From the NCBI GenBank assembly GCA_038025085.1, contig CM076146.1:11718001-11782000 (forward strand): a DNA stretch of 64,000 nt. Reading direction: 5' to 3'. Below, piece after piece: positions 45,287-55,904 of the stretch. Origin of the DNA: Tetragonia tetragonoides. Taxonomy: Eukaryota; Streptophyta; Magnoliopsida; Caryophyllales; Aizoaceae. Position 1 is the first letter of the stretch; every line of letters starts with the position of its first letter. A model generated the notes under the pieces. The model was not told where the DNA came from. It worked only from the letters and a program-made list of their open reading frames with translations, and did no database searches. The translations under genes and the position numbers were made by a program.

Positions 45287-46980
45287 CTAAGCATAGAACC
45301 TCTTTAATTGATCCATGTTTATCCATTGACTAAACTCGATCCCGTCCAAATCTGCCAATCTTGCGGCGCCACCCGTTAAGATCTTTGTAATAATAAACGA
45401 GCCTGACCAGTTGGGTCTAAATTTGCCTCTTGGGTCAGTGACATTGGCCCTTACCTCTTTTAGTACCAAATCTCCAACCTTAAGGTCTCTCATTTTGAGC
45501 CTTGGTTAAAGTGCTTGGTTAGTCTCCTTTGATAGACTCTTACGTTGTGCAAAGCCTGTAACCTTTTCTCATCTAGTAAGACTAATTGGTCATAGCGGGT
45601 TTGGACCCAATCCACTTCTGAAATTTGACTTTCTAAAACGATCCGTAGAGATGGGACCTCTAACTCAATTGGCAATACGGCTTCCATTCCGTAAACCAAA
45701 GAGTATGGCGTTGCTCCCGTCGATGCGCGGACCGACGTTCTGTAACCCTAAAGTGCTAATGGCAACTTGTCAGGCGAATCATGATAATTTTCGGACATTC
45801 TTTCGATGATTTTCTTGATGTTTTTGTTAGCTGCTTCTACTGCGCCGTTAGTTTGCGGCTTGTAGGGAGACGACTTTCGATGCTGGATCTTAAACTGGGT
45901 TAAAAGCTCAATTACTTCTTTCATGAAGTGTGACCCATTATCACTGATGATTTCTTGGGCTAGCATGGCCCCCATTGACGTTTCCGTGACTGTAAGGTAG
46001 AGGATTAGAGGCATGCCTGGAGTGGGCGGTACTAGAACGGGTGGTTCGGACAAATAGGCTTTAATTTTGTCAAAGGCTTTTTGGCATTGTTCTTCCCATT
46101 CTGTCTTTACCTCTTTTTTGAGTTTCTTGAATATGGGCTCGCAAGTGATGGTCAACTTGGAAATGAACCTGCTAATGTATTGGATCCTCCCTAAAAAGCC
46201 TTTTATTTCTTTTTCTGTTTTTGGAGGTGGCATGTCTATTATGGCTTTGATCTTGGATGGATCAATTTCGATTCCTCTAGTACTTATGACAAATCCTAGA
46301 AGTTTGCCGGATGTAACTCCGAATGCGCACGTTTTGGGATTAAGCCTCATATTGTACTTCCTAAGCCTGTCGAAGAACTTTTGAAGTGAGGGTACATGCC
46401 CTTCCCTGTCTTTAGACTTTATGATCATGTCATCTACGTAAACTTCAGCCTCTTTATGCATCATATCGTGGAGCAGGGTTGTCGCAGTTCTTTGGTATGT
46501 GGCTCCTACATTCTTAAGCCCAAATGGCATTACTGTGTAGCAATAAGTGCCCCATTGCGTGATGAAAGTGGTTTTCTCTTCATCCTCTTTGGCCATCAGG
46601 ACCTGGTTATATCCTGCGTACCCGTCTATGAACGATAGGAGGGCGTGTCCAGCAGTATTATCTACTAGAACATCTATATGGGGTAACAGAAAGTCATCTT
46701 TTGGGCTTGCCTTGTTCAAATCCCTAAAATCTACACACATTCGGACCCGTCCGTCCTTTTTTGGGACTGGGACGATGTTGGCTACCCAATCGGAGTAATT
46801 GATCACTCTTATGAAGCCTGCGTCTAGTTGTTTTTGGACTTCCTCTTTGATCTTAAGAGCCCATTTTGGCTTCATTCTTCTTAACTTTTGTTTGACTGGT
46901 TTGCAGTCGGGCTTTAACGGGATGGTGTGCTGGGCAATGTTGCGGTCTATGCCGGGCATGTCCTTGTAGGACTAGGCGAA
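45287..46980 (-). pseudogene. Tat element 2 pol: RT joined directly to integrase, RNase H deleted
   Basis: Minus strand. RT is well preserved: FIRVINYSDWVANIVPVPKK, VRMCVDFRDLNKA, MPFGLKNVGATYQR and catalytic EVYVDDMIIKS, then SGKLLGFVISTRGIEIDP. The frame passes from the start of RNase H (ETSMGAMLAQ) straight into the integrase core (EIISDNGSHFMKEV, SSPYKPQTNGAVEAANK). Most of RNase H, the integrase zinc finger and the first catalytic Asp are therefore missing without a frame break. Integrase then continues with stops and shifts: TAG at 45748-45750 (expected Trp), VYGMEAVLPIELE, and a frameshift before the C-terminal DLKVGDLVLKEV...W and NMDQLKRFYA. Upstream, the Trp of DVFA(W)SYKDMPGI is a TAG. 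It cannot encode active enzymes. Confidence 0.88.
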
Positions 46981-47013
46981 AACATCCGTATAATTCTTTA
47001 GGGGTGTTACGAA

Positions 47014-48326
47014 TTATTCGCGTTCATTAGATGTTAAAGACAAGCCTATTTGCACGTGGTGAGCCTCGTCATTAGTTGCGATATTTATTGTCTCTGTTTC
47101 TTCGACTATTGAAGTCTTTCGCACATGTTTGATTAATGCTTTAATGTCTTCTTTTGGCAATTCCGTTATATCTTCTGAATTATTAGCAATGAGGCAATTC
47201 GAGTAAGCAAAATCGACACTCATAATATAAATAGAAGCAGACAATACATCAATGAGGTCATCACTAAGGACCTTAGCAACAGCAGGAATAGACTGGGGTG
47301 GACTACCCGACACTTCTAGGGTAACAGACTCAGAATCAGACTCGGACTCGGAATCAGACTCAGAATCAGAATTGGGCCCTTCTGTAGGACCGTTGCAAAT
47401 CGTGAACTTGTACTTGGCTCCCTCGACCGGAGTCCACCTCGTCTCGTGCTTCCAGGTGGTGCGGTCGGGCCCGATTGGGGCGATCAGCTTGGACGGGTCG
47501 AACCTTTCGTTAAAATGCATAGTAAGGGGAAGTTCATTTGTTGTCTCATTGTATTGGCGACGTTCTTCGCCAAAATAGTAGCCTAAAGCCGTTGGGTACC
47601 ATGTCATTAGCCCAATCTTTAATGGATCGGTCCTCATTAGGAGGTATGGGTGTGTCTTCATTCATGGTGAAGCAGTCTTGAAATGCCTCAAAGCCTGGAA
47701 CTAGGATCCCATTGATCGTGTATGGTTCAGGGAATCCGTAGTAAGGATATGGGTCACCTTCTTGAAGAAAATTGCCCATTGAGAGTGAGGGGATAAGGAT
47801 CCATGCTACGTGGAACGGGCTTGTTGGCCGCGCGGGCTCTTTTCCTAGCCATTTCCTTGGATATGTAAGCTCGGACTTCTTGCCTTGTGGGCTTGTAGCC
47901 TAGCCCAAATAGATCGTTTTCGATCTTGGTGTTCCAGCAGGTTTGAACTACCTTGGGGTGAGGGCCCAGAGTGGTACCTGGAAAGTGGCCTTGCTTTCTG
48001 AGTAGAGCATTCACATTGAGTGTGGGCTCTATTGTTTCTATGAAAGTTATCTTCTCGAGCCATTGTCGACTAAAGTCATAGGGACTTGTCTTTGTTGACA
48101 AATTACGATCAGATAAAGGGCTTTGTTGTGGTGGATACCTTCAGGTGGAAGGTCTTTATCAGAAAAGGTGACGGGTGTGAATGACTTTCCTTGGACCAGG
48201 AGGTTAACTACCTCTTCAGGGGTGGTGTTTGGAGAAATGGTGGTTGCATTCAAGGCCTCTAACACGGCCCTTCTATGAGTGATAGAAGTGGTCAACAATT
48301 GCCAGATGGATATGTCAGCTTTTGTC
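47014..48326 (-). pseudogene. Tat element 2 protease and linker region
   Basis: Minus strand, over several frames. The retropepsin start is visible near 48090: ALYLIVICQQRQVPMTLVDNGS, with the D-N-G form of the active-site triplet usual for this lineage. The linker continues through NALLRKQGHFPGTTLGPHPKV, LGYKPTRQEVRAYISKEMARKRARA, GFPEPYTINGILVPGFEAFQDCF and RFDPSKLIAPIGP. A repetitive acidic Ser-Asp-Ser-Glu run (47325-47375) precedes the RT leader. At least two frameshifts occur between 48101 and 47546, and a TAA at 47014 separates it from RT in the same frame. Inactive. Confidence 0.75.
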
Positions 48327-50136
48327 CTTTATAATTGTTTGAGAATGTTGGTCCCATCATCCTCTTTAGCTATTTCTCTTTGGGCCGGATCCCTATTGGG
48401 GATTGTTACAGGCTCTACGGGTTGGATTTGGGTTGGATCCATGTAGATATTTTCGGGCCTGAACTGGTGTCCTGATCTTGTGAGGTAGTTTACAGCTTTA
48501 TCATCTTCTTCTTTCTCATCATCGGAGATATCATACCAAACTTTGCCATTAGCTATGTCATGGACTTGAGGAGTCAATACGTTTTCTGGATCAGTATAGG
48601 ATCCATTATCCTCCTCATCGCTGTCCCAAAGGCCACAAATGTCCAGCGTGGGCCTTGGGCTTGGGTATGGTGGTATGGCCTGCCCAACAGCAGTGATCAG
48701 ATAGGATGGATTAAACCCTTCTTCTATGTCGATGGCAAAAGAGTTCCCAAGGGGATTATTGTTGTTACTGGGTGGCAGCGCGTCTTTAGGCAATGGTATG
48801 GTGCCATTGTCAAACAAATCCTGGATTTTCTCCTTGAGAGTTTAACACTTTTCGGTATCGTGTCCACGCCTCCTATGGTATTTGCAGAATGCAGACTCGT
48901 TCCAATATGGTGATCTTTTTTCTCTACGGGTGGATCGTGAGTAGGCCCAATCGGGTGTAGATAGTCTCCTTTGACTAATTTGTCTAGGACCTTGACATAA
49001 GGCATTCCGAGGGGAGTAAACCTTCTTGGACGCCTGTCAGCAATGGCGTTCACTTCATTTTCTCTACTTGTGGAGGCATAGTTGGTATTGGTGTATTTGT
49101 TATCTTTATAACCACTTGTATTGTTGTTGTAACTGACCTTGTTCTTTCCTCTTTGGAGTTGGTCATCTTCAATGGCCATGCCTACTTCAGTTAGTTGGGC
49201 ATAAGTGGTTATGGGTTAAAACTTCATGTGTTCGCGATACTCAGATGCCAAATTTTGGACTAGCATTCTAATTTGATCCCTTTCAGATGGGCGATCAATC
49301 ATTTCAGCGACCTTAGTTCTCCATCTTCTCACGAAATTGGTGAACCCTTCTTTGTCCCCTTACTTGGTGATATCCAATTCTCTCAATGTCATGGGAGGCA
49401 AGACATTGTCGGCATACCTCTCGAGAAACAAGGTGGATAAATCTTCCCATTTTTGCAATTTTTGGGTGGGCAATTTGAAGAACCAGGCCCTGACAGCAGG
49501 GTCCAAGGTTTGGGGAAAGAGGTGAACATATAGCTCTTGTTCAATGCCTCTAAGGCCTAATGCAGTGGTAAAGGCTCTAATATGATCTTTTGGATCATCA
49601 GTTCCTTTGAACGTGGGAACTTCAGGCATGGAAAACATAGTGGGCAATTTTCCCTTGATGTGGGGAGCATAGCCTTCAGAATTGATGATCATGTCGTTGA
49701 AGACACGACTTTTGCCTAAAACAGACTCAAGCCTATTCAGTTTGGCTTGGAGTTCTTGGACCTCTTTAGTGGAGGGCTCAGCCTTTTCCTCGTTGGGCTT
49801 GGGCTCATCATCATTCTCAATAGAGGGGTCCAACTTAGCGACACGGATTTCTATATCCGTGAATCTAGCATTCATGGCGACCATTTGGGCTAAAAGGTCA
49901 TCCATCTTTTGGTCATCGGTTTTCTCAGCATCTCCAGACATGGCGGACTTAGGTGAATTAGGTGTCGAGGCTTGAGGTGACAGTGGCGGTGTGCGAAGGT
50001 AATCGAGCCAAATGGGGCCCACGAACTGTGCTTGCGGTGAAGGTTCGAACAACAACTTGCGGACCATTCTCTTGCTGGACTCGTTCCTCTCCCACTTCCT
50101 AGGACCGGGATCATTACTCCTACCAATTCTGGACAT
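48327..50136 (-). pseudogene. Tat element 2 gag
   Basis: It starts MSRIGRSNDPGPRKWER at 50136. A coiled-coil-like part (ELQAKLNRLESVLGKS) precedes the capsid-type domain: FSMPEVPTFKGTDDPKDHIRAF, LYVHLFPQTLDPAVRAWFF and LFLERYADNVLPPMTLREL. The frame continues through in-frame TAA stops at 49360-49362 and near 49215 (both at expected Gln codons). A one-base slip in a run of six A near 48915 follows. The new frame has the knuckle-like CKYHRRRGHDTEKC with a TAA just after, then an acidic C-terminal segment (DICGLWDSDEEDNGSYTDPE). The dominant lesion type, CAA to TAA, fits deamination. The domain order and the PEVPTF block match the gag of element 1 (53577-54563). Confidence 0.85.
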
Positions 50137-50139
50137 AAA

Positions 50140-51128
50140 AAAGGCTCACTTAAGAAAGTAGGAAGTAAATGAAAAACTTCACAGAATAAAGATTTTATTT
50201 TAAAACAAATGTGGGAAGAGAATCTAGCACTAATCCTCAACATGGTGATCTTCGGGAAAGACGCGATTTTATGTAAATAGTATATTCTAGTCAATGATCT
50301 TTCGACTCTATTAGAATAAAAAGTACTCTTGACTTGCATATGGGATGAATTCCCTAATTTAAGGAAAGAAGATATACTATTGACTTGCATATAGAAATAA
50401 GTAAGACTCTTTCTTTTATTTTGTGAAAGATCATTGACGGAAATATCTTATTTGCATGCAATCTAATTCATATGGAAAGGAACGTCTTCCTAATATGGTC
50501 ACTAGCGTTATCGAAGTCATACAGGGATTCTACTTCCTAAAAAGAAAAGATCCTAGACTCTATTTGTAAACTTGACAAAACGCACACGCAAACAAAAGGG
50601 AAACCTTCCCTAACCAGGACTCAAAAAGAAATCCTAAGGGGGGATCTACTCCTAATATTCTATGGAAACTAATCACATAACAAGGAAACAATCCATCATA
50701 ATATGGCAAGTAAATCAATTAGCACCTTGATATGGACTATGGGACCAATGCAATATTTGACACAGTCTATGGTTGGATATGGTAACCAACGACCGGACGC
50801 GTTTCGTCATCTATGGGATGCATAGTAAAACTAAATGTACCGTTTTACACATCTCGAATGGAAACATGTAAATGCCATGGGGCGGAACACGACTATGTGC
50901 AAAGGTAATTCGGACCTAGTGGGTCACCGGCCTAAGTCATAGACAATGCTCCAAAGGGTAAATCCTGTTTATGGAGTGGTGATGTCTTTCGACATCTTGC
51001 GATGATAACGCATGCAATATGAATGATATGGATGCAAAAGCAAAGAAAGTAAACACATACGGTAATTGAACCAAATAGCTAAAATATTGACATGGATAAG
51101 TGTTCGAATTACACCCTCTTGTTAATTG
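50140..51128 (-). other. 5' leader of Tat element 2
   Basis: Noncoding leader between the PBS and the gag ATG, about 1 kb. It contains repeated CTTGACTTGCATATGG/ATTGACTTGCATATAG near 50330-50390. No ORF is supported. Confidence 0.55.
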
Positions 51129-51146
51129 TCCCCGATGAAGTCGCCA
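51129..51146 (-). other. Primer-binding site of Tat element 2
   Basis: On the minus strand TGGCGACTTCATCGGGG, one base inside the LTR end at 51148. This is the TGGCGACT...GGGG type used by Tat/Ogre elements (usually attributed to tRNA-Arg), and is nearly identical to that of element 1. Confidence 0.85.
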
Positions 51147-51147
51147 C

Positions 51148-52718
51148 TGTAAGAACCCTCGCCTCTCTGGTGCTCCGCGGCGGAATTTAATCTTTGGATT
51201 GGAATTAATGGTTCTTAAGTAATACGTCAATATGCAATTTAAATTAATTATGGGGAATAACAATTTGCAAATAAAGAAGCCGCCACCAATTTTTAGGGAA
51301 CAATTGGAAACCATCAAAAAGTGCACCCAATTCCTATTGGGAATTCACTCATGCCCATGGAGACTAAATATTGAGTTTGGGGGTGTAGGTACGAAATAAA
51401 CAAAACGAATCTCATCTAAATCGCCCGTATAAACGGCCTCTACTAAGCTTATCCATGCCAAATATTTATTTACGCTATATGGTTCCAAATAAATCCAGTC
51501 GTCCAAGATCCTAAATTAACTAGGCAGGTTAGAGACAACCAAATTACCTATGTTATCACTTTGCACAATTTATATCCAATTCACATGCATACTATTATCA
51601 AGCATAAACAAGATATAAGAACAATAAATTGACGCTCCAACCTACCATACTTTGCTAAACGCTCCAAATATTGCATATGCACATCTATAAATTTGTTAGT
51701 AACTTCAAAAGAAGAACAATGCAAAGATATCAACTTTATGCTAAAATAAACAAATGAGGTTGCTATATGCATGCAAAAAACTATAAAATGATGCAAATTT
51801 GCATAAACTAATAAAAAGATGCTAACTTTAAATTAACTAATTATGCATAATTATATACAAAGACCCAAACATGCAGATTTACTCAACCATAATCAAAAGC
51901 TAAATAAAACATGATTAATAGACAATAAATAAGAGATTTTATAAAGAATTTAGGCCCTCAGGATGGTTAACCTGGACGTTCTATTCGAACGGGACTAGTA
52001 GAATTGAAATTGCTCTTCAATCTTGGGTGCTAGGTTAGGTACAATGCTTGCTTGAGTCTTCAATAATCTGAATTCTCTTTGATTTGGGGAAAAGATGTGC
52101 TCTCAATGCTCTCAAAATTATCAACTGACCAACCTTTCTCAAAAGAGGGTGAAAAGGAGTATTTATAGAGTTAGGGGACGGAATTAGGGGCTTAGGGTAA
52201 GAAACCCGACGCCAAAACTCGGCCCAGCCAAAAAACAGGCCCAGCGGCCACACGGAAGGCAGCTGGGGCCAGCGGCTGCCGTTGGGCCTCAACGGCCTAC
52301 CACAGAAGCTCAGCGGCATGCCGTTGGGCCCAGCGGCTGCCAAGAGGGCCCCCGCTGTCACGCGTGTGCCGCCGGACTGACAGCGTCAGTCGCTGGGCCC
52401 GGAGGCGCGCGCGTGCCTAGGGTTTTTTGACTTTTTGTGCTCAGTAAATTACGAAATTGCCCTTCGGCTGACCCAGGGGGTCGGGATTGAGGGGTTTTGA
52501 CCCAAATCTTCGAGACGCGATATCTCTTGATCCGGGAGCCTGATTGAGGCAAGGTCAAAGGCATTGGAATCCTTGTAACAAGGGCTATCCAAAGACTGGG
52601 GTTAATTTGGTCTAGATTTACGAGCATTGTCCTTTTCTACTTACGTCCATATTAATCCATTACCATCATCATCCGGCGTTGCGGTGCCAGGGGATGAGAA
52701 CCGATTAGGGTGTCTACA
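51148..52718 (-). repeat. 5' LTR of Tat element 2 (1571 bp)
   Basis: On the minus strand it runs TGTAGACACCCTAATCGG (52718) to AGGGTTCTTACA (51148). GC-rich AGCGGC/GGCCCAGCGGC repeats occur at 52240-52400, with a TATA-like CTATAAATACTCC on the minus strand near 52160. It entered element 1 a little downstream of its gag. Confidence 0.85.
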
Positions 52719-52900
52719 GTGTCAAAGAAAGGATAAAGGCTCAAAGAAACCCAATGTAAATCCCCTCCCCAAAATATGCTATATGGTATAGAAGTTTGTG
52801 ATTTAGGCGAGGTGGCTTGGGGACCAATGTTTAAGTAAGGCCACCGTTTGGTTGTGCTTGAAGTGTTTGCACTCTTTTGGATCTTTGATCGCTCTCAAAA

Positions 52901-52932
<32 letters not shown>

Positions 52933-53576
52933 GCTCTTGAACTTTCGAGTTCTCTCTCTTTTTTTTTGGTATTTCTCTCGGTGACTCTTTTGTAGGTCGG
53001 TCCACCTTGCCTAGAAGGTTGCTTCTATTCCCATGTCCACACACCCATTCCCCGGGTAAGGATGATGTGGTTAAGAAATGAAAGGTTATGTGTTTAAGGC
53101 TCAACGGGTTGCAAGTGGTAATGATGTATAAGGTAGTAAAAAATATTGATGTGAGGTGCAAAATGAATGCCACGTGTCCTTGGTACGGGCGGTTCAACTA
53201 TATGTCCTCTATGGGGATGATCATGAGGGAGTTCCCGTTTGATATTTTCCACAATGGAGGCTTTCTATTGAATTATTTATTTTTTTGATTTTTTTTTTAT
53301 TCCGTCATAGGCAACTTAAGTTCGTCATAAGATTGAACAAAGAACAATGATGGAAATCAAAATGCAATATTTTTTAAATTGAAGAAAAGCATTACATAAG
53401 AAGTAAGCTAGACTCTACGAAAGAATTGAAAAGACAGACTAGACATCATTAGACTCGATTGGACTCGACTAGACTTGAACACTAGGAGACTTCGACTCTC
53501 TTCACCTTCTCGAGCATGGGCTGTTTGATAGGTATATGGAGGACACTCCTCTGTAGATACTCGCGTTGTTCAGGGC
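52719..53576 (-). other. Post-gag region of Tat element 1
   Basis: No gene is supported. It contains poly-T tracts (52903-52932), a GGCTCAACGGGTTGCAAG block resembling Athila-type spacer at 57912-57930, and degenerate AGACTCGA repeats (53450-53480). Pol of element 1 is absent here. Confidence 0.5.
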
Positions 53577-54563
53577 TTAAGTGGAATTCTTAAGAAGGTC
53601 ATCTTCAATTAGGATACCCACAATATATAGCCGGTTGTGGGAGTCAATCGCTTGATACCTGAGGTGTTCCTTGTAAGGAGGTTGCAGATTTTTGATGAAT
53701 TGGCGGATTTGATCAGTTTGCGAAGGTCTTTCAACCAGTTCGGCTATCTTTAGCCTCCAACGCCTAAGGAAAGCAGTGAATCCCTCATCTTCTTCTTGTT
53801 TGGTGATCTCTAACTCTCGAAGGGTCATAGGTAGAGCAACATTTTCCTTGTAGCGTGCAAGGAAGACTGTAGTGAAATCTGACCGAGTGCGGTAGTTCTC
53901 CAAATTCAAGATGTAGAACCAACGACGAGTCGGGGCATCAAGAGTCTGTGGGAACAAGTGAATGTAGATACTTTTGTCAACTCCTCTTAAGCCCATGGCA
54001 GTAGTGAAGGCCTTGAGGTGGTCTTGTGGATAATCTGTTCCAGTGAATGTCGGAACCTCGGGCATGGAGAACTTTGCTGGAAGCTTGCTCTTGACTTTGG
54101 GATTGACTTTACCAACATTAGCATGGTAGTTGGCAAACAGGCCGCTGTTTTCGAGCACAGAATTAATCTTAGCCAGTTTGGCATTTGGTCCTTCTTCCTC
54201 AGAGTCGGAGTCGGAGAGGATTCTTGCTTCATCCTCTTTCTTCCTTTCCAAATCTTCAACCTTGAGTCGCACCCTTTCCAACTCACTCATGAGCTCATCA
54301 AGCCTCTCGTCAATGGTTTTGACCATGGTGAAGTTTAGGGGTGTGATTGGTGAGGTGAGGGATGTATTGAGTGATGGTGAGCTTTCTGGTAGTGATGGAT
54401 TTTGGGGTGATGGCCTTTTGGGATGTGGTGGTGTCTTAGAGGTAGCTTGTATACGAACCAATCTTCCGGACGATCGAGCCCAACCTTTGTCACTGTAATT
54501 CTTCCTCGAGCCCTCAATCCTGAACATAAGTCTTAACTTAGAAAGACGCCAAAGAAAGGACAT
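53577..54563 (-). CDS. Gag of Tat element 1
   Basis: An open frame of up to 328 residues. Comparison with element 2 gag suggests the real start is the internal Met at 54527 (MFRIEGSRKNYSDKGW), not 54563. A Pro/Ser-rich segment is followed by a coiled coil (ERLDELMSELERVRLKVEDLERKK) and an acidic DSDSEEE. The capsid-type domain follows: FSMPEVPTFTGTDYPQDHLKAF, IYIHLFPQTLDAPTRRWFY, ARYKENVALPMTLRELEITK and FTAFLRRWRLKIAELVERP. No internal stop interrupts it, unlike element 2. It ends ILIEDDLLKNST without a zinc knuckle, so the C-terminus is probably lost. It would form particles for trans-packaging if expressed; nothing shows that it is. Confidence 0.8.
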   Translation of the reverse strand: MSFLWRLSKLRLMFRIEGSRKNYSDKGWARSSGRLVRIQATSKTPPHPKRPSPQNPSLPESSPSLNTSLTSPITPLNFTMVKTIDERLDELMSELERVRLKVEDLERKKEDEARILSDSDSEEEGPNAKLAKINSVLENSGLFANYHANVGKVNPKVKSKLPAKFSMPEVPTFTGTDYPQDHLKAFTTAMGLRGVDKSIYIHLFPQTLDAPTRRWFYILNLENYRTRSDFTTVFLARYKENVALPMTLRELEITKQEEDEGFTAFLRRWRLKIAELVERPSQTDQIRQFIKNLQPPYKEHLRYQAIDSHNRLYIVGILIEDDLLKNST

Positions 54564-55885
54564 GAAAACAAAGACTCATGATTTTTAGAAGACCCTCGAT
54601 AGCCCCTAAGGTGAATGAATCTAAGGACGTCTATATGAACTTGAACGCATAACAATGTGACGGCTAAGTCACGACGACATTATGCAAGATGCCTGACGGG
54701 TTGACCTTGACATGTATGACAATGAATGGATGCTTCCTATAAACCCTAGAGCACTTAATGAATGACTTCTCTAGACTTCTAGTGTATGAGACGTAGTGAA
54801 CAAATGGAGACATTGACAAACGCAAGACTTGGACTTTTGTACAAATGCAGATGCAAAATGACGACAATGCAAGCATGACAACTAATTATGAATCCTAGCA
54901 TGGAGCGTCTAATATGTACAATGCAATGCAATGCAAAGAAATGGAAAAGAAGAAAATAAAACCTACGCCTAAATGCCCGATTATTTCCCCTCATATCAAA
55001 GGAAAAAATGAAGTCGATGAACGAAAATGAGAAAAATAGAAAAGACGGACCATCCTATTTTATTTTTATTTTTTTTATTTTTCTAGACTCAAAGAAAGTG
55101 GAAAATGGTATAAATAAAAAAGAAAATTTCGGCAATTCTTTTTTTATTCTCCGATATATTTTTTTTCAGCGGGTTTTTTTTTTTGACGAATCTGAATTAT
55201 ATTAAGAAAAGAAAAAAAAAGAAAAAAAAAAATGGGAGAGGGGAAACTAGAGAGACTGACTCTTTTTTTTGCTAAAAAGGTCCTAGAAAACTGTTCATGA
55301 CTTCGACGCTATATGAAAATATATCATCGGGGAAAATTACAAGTGTTCATTGAACTTGAATTCTCGCACCATTTTTGGGCATTAGGAACTAGCTAAAAAT
55401 AAAAGAAAAAGACTCCTAGCACGTAAGTACATGTTGGCACATAGTCACGATATTCATGCATTCAGGCAGCATTATAACAACGCAGTGACAGGCAAACATG
55501 CGATCAGACAGGCATAATGACACATGCACAACAAGCAAGCGAATGCACGGATGTGGGTTTGGAGGCTTTTTTGGCTCCTGTGAGGTCACCACGACAAATT
55601 ACAATTTACGTCCGGCGGATGGTCGACACATAAATTGTAATTCTTTTTCACCAACAAGAGTCGCTGAGTCGTGGGTGAGGAAGCGTCGGTTTGCACGATA
55701 GGACAACTGTATATTCCTTTAGATATACGGGTTATCTACGAGTTACGATACAAACTTCCTCGAGGTTCGATAAGGGTCAAAAGGTTGTGACAAAGCACAT
55801 GCAAATGATGCAAATGAGGTAATATGGAACATGTTATTAAACAATTAAGCAAACTTGACTTTGGAGTCTCACCCTCTTAAATAAA
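54564..55885 (-). other. 5' leader of Tat element 1
   Basis: Noncoding leader of about 1.3 kb between PBS and gag, with poly-T/A tracts at 55055-55230. Direct repeats of ATGCAATGCAATGCAA occur near 54918. No coding sequence is supported. Confidence 0.55.
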
Positions 55886-55903
55886 TCCCCAATGAAGTCG
55901 CCA
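55886..55903 (-). other. Primer-binding site of Tat element 1
   Basis: On the minus strand TGGCGACTTCATTGGGGA, one base from the LTR end at 55905. It is the same type as element 2. Confidence 0.88.
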
Positions 55904-55904
55904 C

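Larger units (their letters stand above)
35521..52718 (-). mobile_element. Tat-lineage Ty3/gypsy element 2, nested in element 1
   Basis: The 5' LTR (51148-52718), PBS, gag-pol (45287-50136), antisense spliced genes (37217-44869, with a CACTA insert) and an LTR fragment matching the 5' LTR (35521-36225) lie in the order expected of Tat elements: LTR-gag-pro-RT-INT-antisense ORF-LTR. The low-coordinate end is eroded: the 3' LTR copy lacks its terminal bases and about 0.8 kb, so no target duplication can be confirmed. It sits between the gag and 3' UTR of element 1. Confidence 0.75.

Noticed and set aside
52903..52935. Poly-T tract as a retroposed poly(A) tail (minus strand)
   Set aside because: No flanking duplication or retroposed gene was found next to it.
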